Assembly (NCBI GenBank): GCA_002338445.1
Contig: DDII01000045.1
Location: 1,749-21,376 of the forward strand
Length of the DNA stretch: 19,628 nucleotides
From: Cellvibrionales bacterium UBA1854
GTDB taxonomy: Bacteria > Pseudomonadota > Gammaproteobacteria > Pseudomonadales > Porticoccaceae
Direction of reading: 5' to 3'
Shown: positions 1-7,007 of the stretch, piece by piece
Layout of the letters: each line of letters begins with the position of its first letter
Numbering within the stretch: position 1 is the stretch's first letter
Made by a program: the position numbers and the translations under genes
The notes under the pieces: model-generated
The model's database searches: none
Seen by the model: the letters and a program-made list of their open reading frames with translations, nothing else
Told to the model about the DNA's origin: nothing

Positions 1-915
1 CGCTGAAATGGTAATGGTATTCCCAGATCCATCGGTTATCTTAAATTCTTCACCAAAGCCCGCGACCTCTTGGTCGGTCATCGATGTGGTGTACACTGCA
101 GGGCTTCCAAAAACGTTCGAGCCGCCGTTATCGGAAACCGTAAATAGCATATCTGAGTATCCAGGAGTGGCCTGTATCTTTGCTACGAGGGACGCTCTAT
201 CCGTGACGCTTCTCGCATCGACGGTCATTGTGTTTGTCCCATCACTCAACACCATATTTCCAAGAGATGCTAATGCATCGTTGTTGGTCATGGCTGAAGT
301 GTAAACTGCAGACACCGGCTTGACCTCACGCTGTGTTGGTGTTTCTAAAAGGTCAGTAGGCCCGATATTATTTGGCGTCGATGCGCCATTTCGGTAGACT
401 CCTCTTCCGGCGGAGGTCCAATCACCGAAGGTGATCTCCATCGACTGCTCAGCGTTCGCTCCAATATGAAAGGTAGAGGTCCCATCCTTTCCGATATCAC
501 CTGTCATCAAAGGTGATCCATTCCACTCTGTCTGAGTGGCGATAATCTCCAACTGCTCTTGAAGACCTGCAAATTCTGCGTTCAGAGCCTTTCTATCCGT
601 CTCTGTGTAAGTGTCACTTATTGCCTGTACTGCCAGTACCCGCATCCGCTGAATGATGTTGCCCAACTCTATGGACGCTCCATCCGCAGTCTGAATCATT
701 GAAACCGCGTCGTTAGCATTTCTTACTGCCTGGTCTAAACCTTGCATCTGCGCAGTCATCCGTGTCGCAATCGCAAGCCCGGCAGCGTCATCACCAGCTG
801 AGTTGATCCTCAACCCAGTAGAAAGTCGCGTCATGGCCTGACTCATATCTCGGTCATTCCTCGCGAGCGTCTGGTGTGCTATCAGAGCGCTAATGTTCGT
901 ATTAATTACGGTCAT
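1..915 (-). CDS. fliC: Flagellin, N-terminal part (cut by window edge)
   Basis: Filament subunit, exported by the flagellar type III system and polymerised outside the cell. My own translation of the minus strand from ATG 915-913 stays open for 305 codons to the window edge, so the C-terminus is missing. It opens with MTVINTNISALIAHQTL, then LSTGLRINSAGDDAAGLAIA (31-50), the classic flagellin D0/D1 start. QRMRVLAVQA (89-98) lies where Salmonella flagellin has QRVRELAVQ, and residues R90, L94 and E114, which contact TLR5 in Salmonella flagellin, fall at the same numbers. Residues from about 140 form the variable surface domain, with two repeated segments beginning AVYT (203 and 273). An AGAGGA ribosome-binding site (929-924) lies 8 bases before the ATG. 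A sigma-54 promoter at 1180-1195 gives an untranslated leader of about 250 bases. Flagellin identity is firm; whether it is the only flagellin cannot be seen here. Confidence 0.95.
   Translation of the reverse strand, partial: MTVINTNISALIAHQTLARNDRDMSQAMTRLSTGLRINSAGDDAAGLAIATRMTAQMQGLDQAVRNANDAVSMIQTADGASIELGNIIQRMRVLAVQAISDTYTETDRKALNAEFAGLQEQLEIIATQTEWNGSPLMTGDIGKDGTSTFHIGANAEQSMEITFGDWTSAGRGVYRNGASTPNNIGPTDLLETPTQREVKPVSAVYTSAMTNNDALASLGNMVLSDGTNTMTVDARSVTDRASLVAKIQATPGYSDMLFTVSDNGGSNVFGSPAVYTTSMTDQEVAGFGEEFKITDGSGNTITISA
4..99 (-). repeat. Flagellin internal repeat, second unit
   Basis: Encodes flagellin residues about 273-304, starting AVYTTSMT and containing DG followed by NTIT. It matches the unit at 214-309 exactly 70 residues (210 bases) away in its first residues (AVYT..MT) and in the DG/N/T block. 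Divergence is high, so this is a degenerate module in the surface-exposed domain rather than a recent duplication. The unit runs to the window edge and further copies may follow. Confidence 0.4.
214..309 (-). repeat. Flagellin internal repeat, first unit
   Basis: Encodes flagellin residues about 203-234, starting AVYTSAMT and containing SDGTNTMTV. It is paired with 4-99. The shared beta-rich pattern suggests two copies of one small fold in the D2/D3 region. Confidence 0.4.
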
Positions 916-1081
916 CTTCACTTTCCTCTAATTTGGCTGATTTTCCTAACATACCAATTACACTTATCAGCCAGTAATTTCGCATTAAGTTCTAAAGTTT
1001 CTCAATTAACTACCGATCCTAATTATTGTTAGTGGTAGCATCAACTGTCTCCCCAGACTTAATGCTATCGCTTACTTGTCT

Positions 1082-1093
1082 CAAGCCGGCTTG
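1082..1093. repeat. 12-bp perfect palindrome in fliC leader
   Basis: CAAGCCGGCTTG is its own reverse complement. It lies in the predicted untranslated leader of fliC, roughly 75-85 bases downstream of the expected transcription start. It could be an operator or activator site placed downstream of the promoter, or a chance palindrome. With no loop it is a poor RNA hairpin. Confidence 0.35.
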
Positions 1094-1179
1094 GGGCTCT
1101 CTTAAAAACACTACTTTCAGACCGCTGGGGTGCTGGAAAGCTTGCCGTTTAACAAATAAAACGCTCTCAATCAAATTAA

Positions 1180-1195
1180 TGCAAACAAAGTGCCA
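1180..1195 (-). promoter_or_regulatory. Sigma-54 (-24/-12) promoter of fliC
   Basis: The minus strand reads TGGCAC-TTTGT-TTGCA, a full match to the RpoN consensus TGGCAC-N5-TTGCA, with the invariant GG and GC exactly 10 bases apart. It points toward fliC, with expected transcription start near 1169. Sigma-54 promoters need an AAA+ activator bound upstream, and candidate sites lie at 1207-1219 and 1280-1338. Confidence 0.9.
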
Positions 1196-1206
1196 ACTTT
1201 CACGTT

Positions 1207-1219
1207 TTGCCGGCGGCAA
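1207..1219. promoter_or_regulatory. Inverted repeat just upstream of fliC -24 box
   Basis: TTGCCGGCGGCAA is a perfect inverted repeat of 6-base arms (TTGCCG/CGGCAA) around one base, starting 12 bases upstream of the -24 element. Its TTGCCGG core matches the ATTGCCGG blocks in the distal sites of this promoter and of the flgG promoter. It is probably a binding site for the same regulator, perhaps an activator or a promoter-proximal repressor; the protein is unknown. Confidence 0.5.
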
Positions 1220-1279
1220 GAATTTTTTTTGTTTCTTATCAACACTTTACAGCAGTTGTTACAATCTAAAAATAAGTGG

Positions 1280-1338
1280 TGCCGAAAAAGTGGCAGACGT
1301 TTTCCGCCACAGATTGCCGGATTGTCAAGTTTTCGGCA
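1280..1338. promoter_or_regulatory. Candidate activator (enhancer) sites of fliC
   Basis: TGCCGAAAAAGTGGCA (1280-1295) is followed after 17 bases by ATTGCCGGATTGTCA (1313-1327). The same arrangement with identical spacing stands upstream of flgG at 13730-13777. A further degenerate copy on the minus strand, TGCCGAAAACTTGACA (1323-1338), matches the first in 13 of 16 positions. GC-rich half-sites recur about every 12 bases, as expected for a multimer bound along one face. The likely binder is an NtrC-type flagellar activator (FlrC/FleR or FlrA/FleQ class), but the assignment is inference. Confidence 0.6.
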
Positions 1339-2016
1339 TCGTTTGTGGTAGCTTTGACATTTACAGTTCATTTCTCTAAAACTACTTTAAAAATATCAAT
1401 AACTATATAATTCTTAGCAAGTTTTTATTTTGAATCCCAAAAAGTAATTTTTTAAGGGTCTTGAGGTTCGCAACAGCGCTTGGTGTAGCCTCTCTGGGAA
1501 TTACTCGGACACACTGCCCAGTCACGGAACCTTTGACGTCCATCACTAAACTTTCAAAGGCCTGATCCACACAAAACCGAGATTTCATTACTTATGTTTT
1601 ACTTACTCAACCAATTTTCCAACTACAATTTTAACATGGGCGAAATTTTTCACTATCCGCTCCTCATACGCGGTTGCAATATCTCAACTCTCTTTACCGA
1701 GGGTTCTAGCAGTATTATTATCCATAGGATGACAGTCGCTACCCGTTTGCGCCGAATGTACAGAAGCTAATTGCACAGATTTCGAAACACTTATTCTCAA
1801 GAAGCTCGAAGCCACTGCAGCCTGAAGATTTGGACTTTTAGCATTAAAGTCTACCATTGCCATAATATACAACCGTGTTAAATTACCAACTTGGCCTTTA
1901 CAGCATCCCTTAACAGTAATAGTCCGATGGAGCCACTAGCAATGTAGAGATAAGAAAAAAATTCATGTGCGTTAATTATTCGTTATCTTGCAGACAAACT
2001 TGGTATTGCCAGTCCT
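1339..2016. other. Intergenic region, no supported gene
   Basis: No open frame here is convincing. Two short minus-strand frames exist, 1403-1588 (61 aa) and 1684-1872 (62 aa). Neither has a Shine-Dalgarno sequence before its ATG or a family motif I recognise. The stretch is AT-rich around 1370-1460. I see no tRNA, IS end or strong terminator. It separates the divergent promoters of fliC (minus) and the TRAP unit (plus). Confidence 0.5.
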
Positions 2017-2046
2017 GTGACAGCAGTGACTCTTTAACGTTATACT
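2017..2046 (+). promoter_or_regulatory. Possible sigma-70 promoter of dctQM
   Basis: GTGACA (2017-2022) and TATACT (2041-2046) with an 18-base spacer resemble -35 and -10 boxes, 53 bases before the dctQ ATG. No sigma-54 or sigma-28 pattern was found in front of the TRAP genes, so they may be regulated apart from the flagellum. Such matches are common by chance in AT-rich DNA. Confidence 0.3.
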
Positions 2047-2099
2047 GCTATAACACAAATCCTTTGCAACACATTCCGCTAACGAAATGATACTTGACA

Positions 2100-2648
2100 A
2101 TGATCATCGCTAAATTCTTCACCAGAAGCACAGAGGCACTAATAGACCGCATTGGCGTTGGAGTATCGTGGCTGTTACCATTTATGGCTGTGTTAGTACT
2201 CTTCATTGTTGTGATGCGCTACTGTTTTTCCATTGGATTCATAGCAGTTCAAGAATTGGTAGAATATCTGCATGCTACAATTTTTATGTTAGGCATCAGC
2301 TATACCCTTAAACACGACGAGCATGTAAGGGTAGACATTCTTTATAGATCGACCACAACACATAACAAAGCGTTAATCAATCTTTTCGGCACGATATTTT
2401 TCCTGCTACCACTCTGCTCAGTAATCATTTATTCCAGTTGGGACTATGTTCTTTCCAGCTGGCGGATAATGGAACGCTCGGAGGAACGCAGCGGTATCGC
2501 GTTTGTTTACGGTCTTAAAACACTCCTTCTTATCATGCCACTTATGCTATCTTTGCAAGGATTGGTGATTGCCTATCGCGAAGCATACATCATAATCGGG
2601 AATCAAAAAAACCATTCCAGTGACGTGGTAAAAGATAGCGATGAGTGA
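2100..2648 (+). CDS. dctQ: TRAP transporter small permease (DctQ type)
   Basis: Small membrane subunit of a tripartite ATP-independent periplasmic transporter, which partners the large permease to take up organic anions or related solutes using an ion gradient. About 182 aa from ATG 2100; the frame can be extended to TTG 2094, but the ATG is more natural. Four hydrophobic segments are visible, at roughly residues 23-43, 52-70, 92-116 and 142-166. The motif YTLKHDEHVRVDILY after the second segment is typical of the mannitol/chloroaromatic-type branch (FcbT2-like, COG4665), as is QELVEYLHA. It overlaps the next gene by 8 bases (2641-2648), so the two are translationally coupled. No gene for the periplasmic binding protein (DctP) lies beside it, so the substrate cannot be assigned. 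Confidence 0.9.
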   Translation: MIIAKFFTRSTEALIDRIGVGVSWLLPFMAVLVLFIVVMRYCFSIGFIAVQELVEYLHATIFMLGISYTLKHDEHVRVDILYRSTTTHNKALINLFGTIFFLLPLCSVIIYSSWDYVLSSWRIMERSEERSGIAFVYGLKTLLLIMPLMLSLQGLVIAYREAYIIIGNQKNHSSDVVKDSDE

Positions 2649-4008
2649 GCTTTTCCCTCTTTTACTTTTTATCTTCACCTGTAGCGCCCTCCTTTTAGGA
2701 TATCCCGTTGCGCTAACCCTTGCGGGTAGTGCTCTTATAATGGCAACAATTGGGATATTCACCGGAGATTTTGATAGCACCTATCTAATGGCGCTCCCAA
2801 ACCGCCTCTTCGGTATTATGGAGAACAGCTCTTTAATTGCAGTTCCGTTATTTGTGATGATGGGCGTGATGCTCGAGAAGTCAAAAATCGCGGAAACGCT
2901 TCTTGAAAGCATGGCACAACTCTTCAGCCGTTTTCAGAACGGGCTTGGATTATCAGTGATAATTGTAGGCGCACTGTTGGCAGCTAGCACCGGTATTGTC
3001 GGTGCAACTGTTGTCACAATGGGTCTGATGTCCCTACCGACACTGCTCAAACGTGGTTACTCTCCCTCACAGGCTACAGGGATGATTTGCGCTACTGGCA
3101 CTCTCGGGCAAATCATCCCACCATCGATTGCCCTCGTGTTGCTTGGCGATACTCTATCCAGCGCCTATCAACAGGCTCAGCTTAATCAGGGTATTTTTTC
3201 ACCCAAGACCGTTTCGGTGGGTGACCTGTTCGTAGGTTCAATGGTTCCAGGCTTAATGTTGGTGCTACTCTACTGTATCTATTTAATAGCATTTTCCAAT
3301 CCACTCCCTGTCAATAGGAACAATCCGAAAATATACTTAAACGCCAGCCTCTGGTCTTCACTCTTGAACCTAATCCCGCCTGTTCTCCTGATTCTAATAG
3401 TGCTGGGCTCCATACTTGGAGGAGCGGCAACTCCCACAGAGGCTGCCGGTGTGGGTGCATGTGGTGCTATGCTTCTCGCCGTATTTAAAAGAAAGATGAC
3501 GCGAGACACTCTTCAATCCGTCATCGAATCCTCAACCAAAATCACCTCAATGGTTTTCCTTATATTAGTTGGTGCTACGGTGTTCTCATTAGTGTTCAGA
3601 GGATTTGGTGGGGAAGAGCTCGTTCACGCTTTTTTCAGAGATCTTCCTGGGGGAGTGGCTAGTGCAATTCTACTCGTTATGGTAGTGATCTTCCTGCTTG
3701 GCTTCATATTGGACTTCATTGAAATTACGTTTGTGGTGGTGCCAATTGTTGCACCAGTTTTACTTTCGATGGGAGTGGATCCTATATGGCTGGGTGTAAT
3801 GATCGCATTAAATCTTCAAACATCGTTCTTGACTCCACCATTTGGCTTTGCACTTTTTTATTTACGCGGCGTTGCACCAAACAGCATTGATACTAAAGAT
3901 ATATACCGAGGAGTCGTCCCGTTTATTGGCTTGCAAATCCTGTTGATAATCCTGGTCGTCACTTTCCCGCAACTTGCCATCTGGTTACCAAAATTTGTAT
4001 ATGGATAG
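2641..4008 (+). CDS. dctM: TRAP transporter large permease (DctM type)
   Basis: Ion-coupled translocation subunit, 455 aa, with about 12 hydrophobic segments over its length. Family hallmarks are FGIMENSSLIAVPLFVMMG (about 58-76), LAASTGIVGATVVTMGLMS (about 118-136) and GTLGQIIPPSIALVLLGD (about 157-174), which fit the mannitol/chloroaromatic branch (FcbT3-like, COG4664). The C-terminal half contains the second inverted repeat, with GFILDFIEITFVVVPIVAP and LNLQTSFLTPPFG. The start overlaps the end of dctQ. A GGAGAGGAGG tract follows the stop at 4008-4017, but no start codon at a suitable distance opens a plausible gene after it. The gene ends tail to tail with fliD, 109 bases apart. Full length with no sign of decay. 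Substrate unknown because the binding protein is not in the window. Confidence 0.93.
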   Translation: MSELFPLLLFIFTCSALLLGYPVALTLAGSALIMATIGIFTGDFDSTYLMALPNRLFGIMENSSLIAVPLFVMMGVMLEKSKIAETLLESMAQLFSRFQNGLGLSVIIVGALLAASTGIVGATVVTMGLMSLPTLLKRGYSPSQATGMICATGTLGQIIPPSIALVLLGDTLSSAYQQAQLNQGIFSPKTVSVGDLFVGSMVPGLMLVLLYCIYLIAFSNPLPVNRNNPKIYLNASLWSSLLNLIPPVLLILIVLGSILGGAATPTEAAGVGACGAMLLAVFKRKMTRDTLQSVIESSTKITSMVFLILVGATVFSLVFRGFGGEELVHAFFRDLPGGVASAILLVMVVIFLLGFILDFIEITFVVVPIVAPVLLSMGVDPIWLGVMIALNLQTSFLTPPFGFALFYLRGVAPNSIDTKDIYRGVVPFIGLQILLIILVVTFPQLAIWLPKFVYG

Positions 4009-4117
4009 GAGAGGAGGATTCCAAAAAGAGCACAGATACCGCACAAGATTACGAATCTCTCAAAACTGCTCTGAATATGATTAAAACACAGAAATGCCTG
4101 GTACACTCAGGAGAATA

Positions 4118-6013
4118 TTAGTCGTTATCATAGGCCTTAGATAAAGATTCGAGCTGCCCTTCCAGATATTCCTTGGTGCCATTCATAGATTCCATCATGG
4201 ACTCCATTGCCGAGAACTGCGCGAGATAACGCTCGTAAACTGCTTCATATCGGGTCTCCAGTGCCGCTAACTCATCCGCATAATCCTCTTTCGCTGTCTC
4301 GGCATTCGCATTACGCGTCATTAGCACCCCGTCATCATCTGTCAACCCATCTAATACCGTGGCAATGTTCTGCGCTAGCCCTTTGTTATCGGTACTATAT
4401 AAGCTTTGATTCGTAGTATCAGCTGTTAGCATTGTTACTATGTTATCAAAGTTCGAGGTGACCGCTTTATCGTACTTATCCTCGTCAAAAGTTAGGTTTC
4501 CGTTTTTGTCCATGGAAACACCAATATCTCTCAGGCCCTTGGTGCTGGAGGAATAAAGGGGGTCACTTGAGCCGTCAGCATTATCAGCGTCCGCAAGAAT
4601 AGCATTCCGTAATTGGCTTTGGATATATCGGACGGTAGCTGAATCGCGCCTCAATGCTCCCATCATCTCATTGTCCTCATCCGTCGAGCTAGACTGTAAC
4701 TCTGCCATGAGAGTATTGAAATCGTTGTAGTCTGAAACTAACGTCTGTACCTTTGTTTTTAAACTACTTGTATCAGAAGCGATGCTCAACCTTACAGGAT
4801 TAGATGCATTGCTCGTCTCGGTAACCTGATTTATCGATAAAACCGCACCTGGGACCAAGTCGTTTATGGTATTCGTTGCTCGAGTGATGGTCAGTCCATT
4901 AAATGTGATCTCTGAATCGCTTGCGCTTTGCATAGTATTTTCGGTAACACCCGCAATAAGCTCAGTGACAGAAACAGCTGAGCCATCCACCGTGGAGGTT
5001 GGCGCTGATGTTACTGCTCCTTTCGATGTAGCAGTAAACTTGAATCCATTAACCGTAGGACTTGTCGCGCTGTAGGAAGATGCAGTGTATTCGGTAATTC
5101 CCGCAGCAGTTAGTGCGTTGCTTATCGCTGTTAAAAGAGCCGAATCATCATGACCCGTATATAATGCTTGATCAGCCGTAGAAGCGTTACTATCATGATC
5201 TCCGTGCAATTGGACTGTTGCAGTCTTACTGCCAACAGTGAAGGTAAAAGTATCAGACGATTGAGCGCCTGTTATGGCGCTCCCTGAGAAGGGAACAACA
5301 TACTGAGCCGCAGTGCCGGTGTCACTGAATCCCAAATCCGGAGTTGCCCCTCCATTTATAGAGCTTGTGGCGACAGAAAAGGCGTTAGCCGCCCCACTTG
5401 TACCAGAGAGTATAATACGGTAATTTGTGCCGGCGGTTCCAGTATCAACAAGATTTGCCGTTACACCATAGTCACCAGCGTTTATTGCATTAACCACACC
5501 CTGGGGAGTTGCAGTGCTGACAGCGATGGTTTGCGGCGTCGAATCCACACCATTTACACCCGTTGAAAGGACAATATTAAACGCAGCTCCACCATTTATC
5601 TGAGCAGTTTTTGAGGAATACTCGTCTGACTTGGTTTGCTGTCCGTTAGCCAAAGTCTTTACAGTCACGTCATAAGATCCGACCTGAGCGGTACCGTCCA
5701 AAGACGAAAAGCTCGCAGCGGTCGCATTTGTTGAGGATGACGTGTTAGTTGCCATCTCATTCGCATCATTTAGACCCTCAAACGATTGCTTTAAAACACC
5801 TAGCTGGTAGCTTACAAGGCCATAGGCAGAAATTTGCGCCTCAGTAGCCGCAATATTGTCGTTAATTTTTTCCTGCTTGGGTAACTTTTCTACATCAGTC
5901 AGGTCTCGAGACATCTTGAAAATGTCTATCCCGGAGCCAGCACCCAAAGTAGTAAGGATTTGCTGAGCAGCAGTCGACGAGGAGGAACTTGAATTGGTTG
6001 CGTCTGTTGACAT
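4118..6013 (-). CDS. fliD: Filament cap protein FliD (HAP2)
   Basis: Forms the cap at the filament tip under which exported flagellin folds. 631 aa. After a Ser/Thr-rich start comes TLGAGSGIDIFKM (about 22-34), the FliD N-terminal signature, then a helical stretch rich in Ala/Gln. The C-terminus (about 560-631) is coiled-coil-like and ends YERYLAQFSAMESMMESMNG...LEGQLESLS, matching the FliD C-terminal helix. The middle (about 100-370) is an expanded beta-rich region with flagellin IN-like segments such as QGVVNAINAGDYGVTANLV. Enteric and Pseudomonas FliD are about 470 aa, so this one is enlarged in its exposed domains. It lies 57 bases after flgL with no promoter visible between them, so it is probably the last gene of the flgG operon. 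The Shine-Dalgarno sequence is weak. No fliS chaperone gene follows it. Confidence 0.9.
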   Translation of the reverse strand: MSTDATNSSSSSSTAAQQILTTLGAGSGIDIFKMSRDLTDVEKLPKQEKINDNIAATEAQISAYGLVSYQLGVLKQSFEGLNDANEMATNTSSSTNATAASFSSLDGTAQVGSYDVTVKTLANGQQTKSDEYSSKTAQINGGAAFNIVLSTGVNGVDSTPQTIAVSTATPQGVVNAINAGDYGVTANLVDTGTAGTNYRIILSGTSGAANAFSVATSSINGGATPDLGFSDTGTAAQYVVPFSGSAITGAQSSDTFTFTVGSKTATVQLHGDHDSNASTADQALYTGHDDSALLTAISNALTAAGITEYTASSYSATSPTVNGFKFTATSKGAVTSAPTSTVDGSAVSVTELIAGVTENTMQSASDSEITFNGLTITRATNTINDLVPGAVLSINQVTETSNASNPVRLSIASDTSSLKTKVQTLVSDYNDFNTLMAELQSSSTDEDNEMMGALRRDSATVRYIQSQLRNAILADADNADGSSDPLYSSSTKGLRDIGVSMDKNGNLTFDEDKYDKAVTSNFDNIVTMLTADTTNQSLYSTDNKGLAQNIATVLDGLTDDDGVLMTRNANAETAKEDYADELAALETRYEAVYERYLAQFSAMESMMESMNGTKEYLEGQLESLSKAYDND

Positions 6014-6070
6014 AATTTATATCTGCTCAATTACCTAACTTTTGAGGGCTAAATTTTTCATTGTTAATAG

Positions 6071-6994
6071 TTAACGAATATAATCAAACAAACTCATCTG
6101 CGTTATCTTAGCAAAGCTAGCCTGACCTGCTTCAAGCGACAACATCTCCGCCGTGAGTTCTGACACAGCTTTGGCGTAATCAAGATCCTCTGCATCAGAG
6201 AGCATGCCCGCGAATCTGATCTTAGTGTCGGAAAGTATGTCGAACTGGGCCTCGACTTCGTTGATACGACCACCAACACTAGCGAGAGACAGTGAAAGGT
6301 TATCCGTCATTTGAGAAACTTCTTGCAAAGCCCTCCTTGTGCCATCTCCATCGTTAGTAAGCAGTGCATCCCTGAAGTCTTCAACAACAGTGAAAAAACC
6401 AACCCTCGTTGGCGCCTGCCCTTCATTTTCACGAAGCACAGGGGTGAAAACATCATTACCGGGCCTGTTTACTGACATACGCCGCTGATCGGAGACATTG
6501 ACCTCCATAACGTTGTTGTCTCCCTGGTAGGTTACAGCACCAGAAGAATCTGCCTGATATGGTGCCGTACGCATTTTCGAGCCAGAAAAGACATAGTTCC
6601 CTGTGCTATCCTGCATATTTGTAAGAGCCATGAGCTCTCCCATCAAAGAATCTACCTCGATTGCTAAGATCTCTCGATCTGCCGCTGTTGTAGAATCGCT
6701 GCTCGCTTGAACTGCTAAAACCCTGACACGTTGCATTACATTATCTATGGAACGTAACGCTGCATCCTCTGTTGCAAGCCGGTCATTGATAGTATTTAAA
6801 GTTTTTTCATAGGCATCTTGACGCCCAGCTGCAGTCCTAATCCTCTGGATAGTGCCAGCTTTTTCCGCATCGTCACTGGGTTTTAAGATCTGCTTACCGG
6901 ATGAAAGCTTTGCTTGCATCTCGGTAACCTTTGACTTTTGCGCGCTCATCTGTTCTGCGCCACGATCAAACAATTGTCCTGTAGAAATCTGCAT
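6071..6994 (-). CDS. flgL: Hook-filament junction protein FlgL (HAP3)
   Basis: Second adaptor between hook and filament, binding on the FlgK layer. 307 aa, the usual FlgL size. The N-terminus MQISTGQLFDRGAEQMSAQ and LSSGKQILKPSDDAEKAG (31-48) parallel the flagellin D0 helix with the KPSDD variant expected of FlgL. MQRVRVLAVQASSDS (about 93-107) matches the flagellin D1 motif. The C-terminus, rich in Ala/Leu heptads, ends FAKITQMSLFDYIR, as in FlgL families. AGGAG lies 9 bases before the ATG. It begins 13 bases after the flgK stop, so the two are co-transcribed. The small insert domain (about 130-220) is ordinary, unlike the greatly enlarged FlgK and FlgE. Confidence 0.94.
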   Translation of the reverse strand: MQISTGQLFDRGAEQMSAQKSKVTEMQAKLSSGKQILKPSDDAEKAGTIQRIRTAAGRQDAYEKTLNTINDRLATEDAALRSIDNVMQRVRVLAVQASSDSTTAADREILAIEVDSLMGELMALTNMQDSTGNYVFSGSKMRTAPYQADSSGAVTYQGDNNVMEVNVSDQRRMSVNRPGNDVFTPVLRENEGQAPTRVGFFTVVEDFRDALLTNDGDGTRRALQEVSQMTDNLSLSLASVGGRINEVEAQFDILSDTKIRFAGMLSDAEDLDYAKAVSELTAEMLSLEAGQASFAKITQMSLFDYIR

Positions 6995-7007
6995 TACAAG
7001 GGTCTCC

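Noticed and set aside
964..990. Possible sigma-28 promoter for fliC (minus strand GCTGATAA)
   Set aside because: The -10-like box is one base off, but no TAAA box stands at the right spacing, and a much better sigma-54 promoter lies upstream.
1026..1379. 117-aa plus-strand open frame
   Set aside because: It starts with TTG without a ribosome-binding site, spans the fliC promoter and its upstream sites, and its translation is low-complexity with no family resemblance.
1403..1588. 61-aa minus-strand frame beginning MKSRFCVDQAF
   Set aside because: Codon use looks plausible and it contains PREATPSAVANLKTLKKLL, but there is no Shine-Dalgarno sequence, an in-frame stop lies just before the ATG, and I recognise no family. 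It could be a small gene or a relic; a homology search would decide.
1684..1872. 62-aa minus-strand frame beginning MYIMAMVDFNAK
   Set aside because: I considered a small YjfB-like motility protein, but the similarity is too vague and no ribosome-binding site is present.
4094..4112. CCTGGTACACTCAGG inverted repeat as a fliD/dctM terminator
   Set aside because: The stem is only 4 bp and is not followed by a clear T run on either strand.
4001..4117. GGAGAGGAGG tract after dctM followed by an open plus-strand frame to a TAG near 4122
   Set aside because: No start codon follows at a usable distance. The ATG at 4001 gives only 27 codons in another frame, and the longer frame lacks a start. It is most likely a chance open stretch between tail-to-tail genes.
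6063..6075. GTTAATAGTTAAC inverted repeat at the flgL stop
   Set aside because: The 5-bp AT-rich arms without a T run, inside an apparent operon, are too weak to call a terminator or operator.
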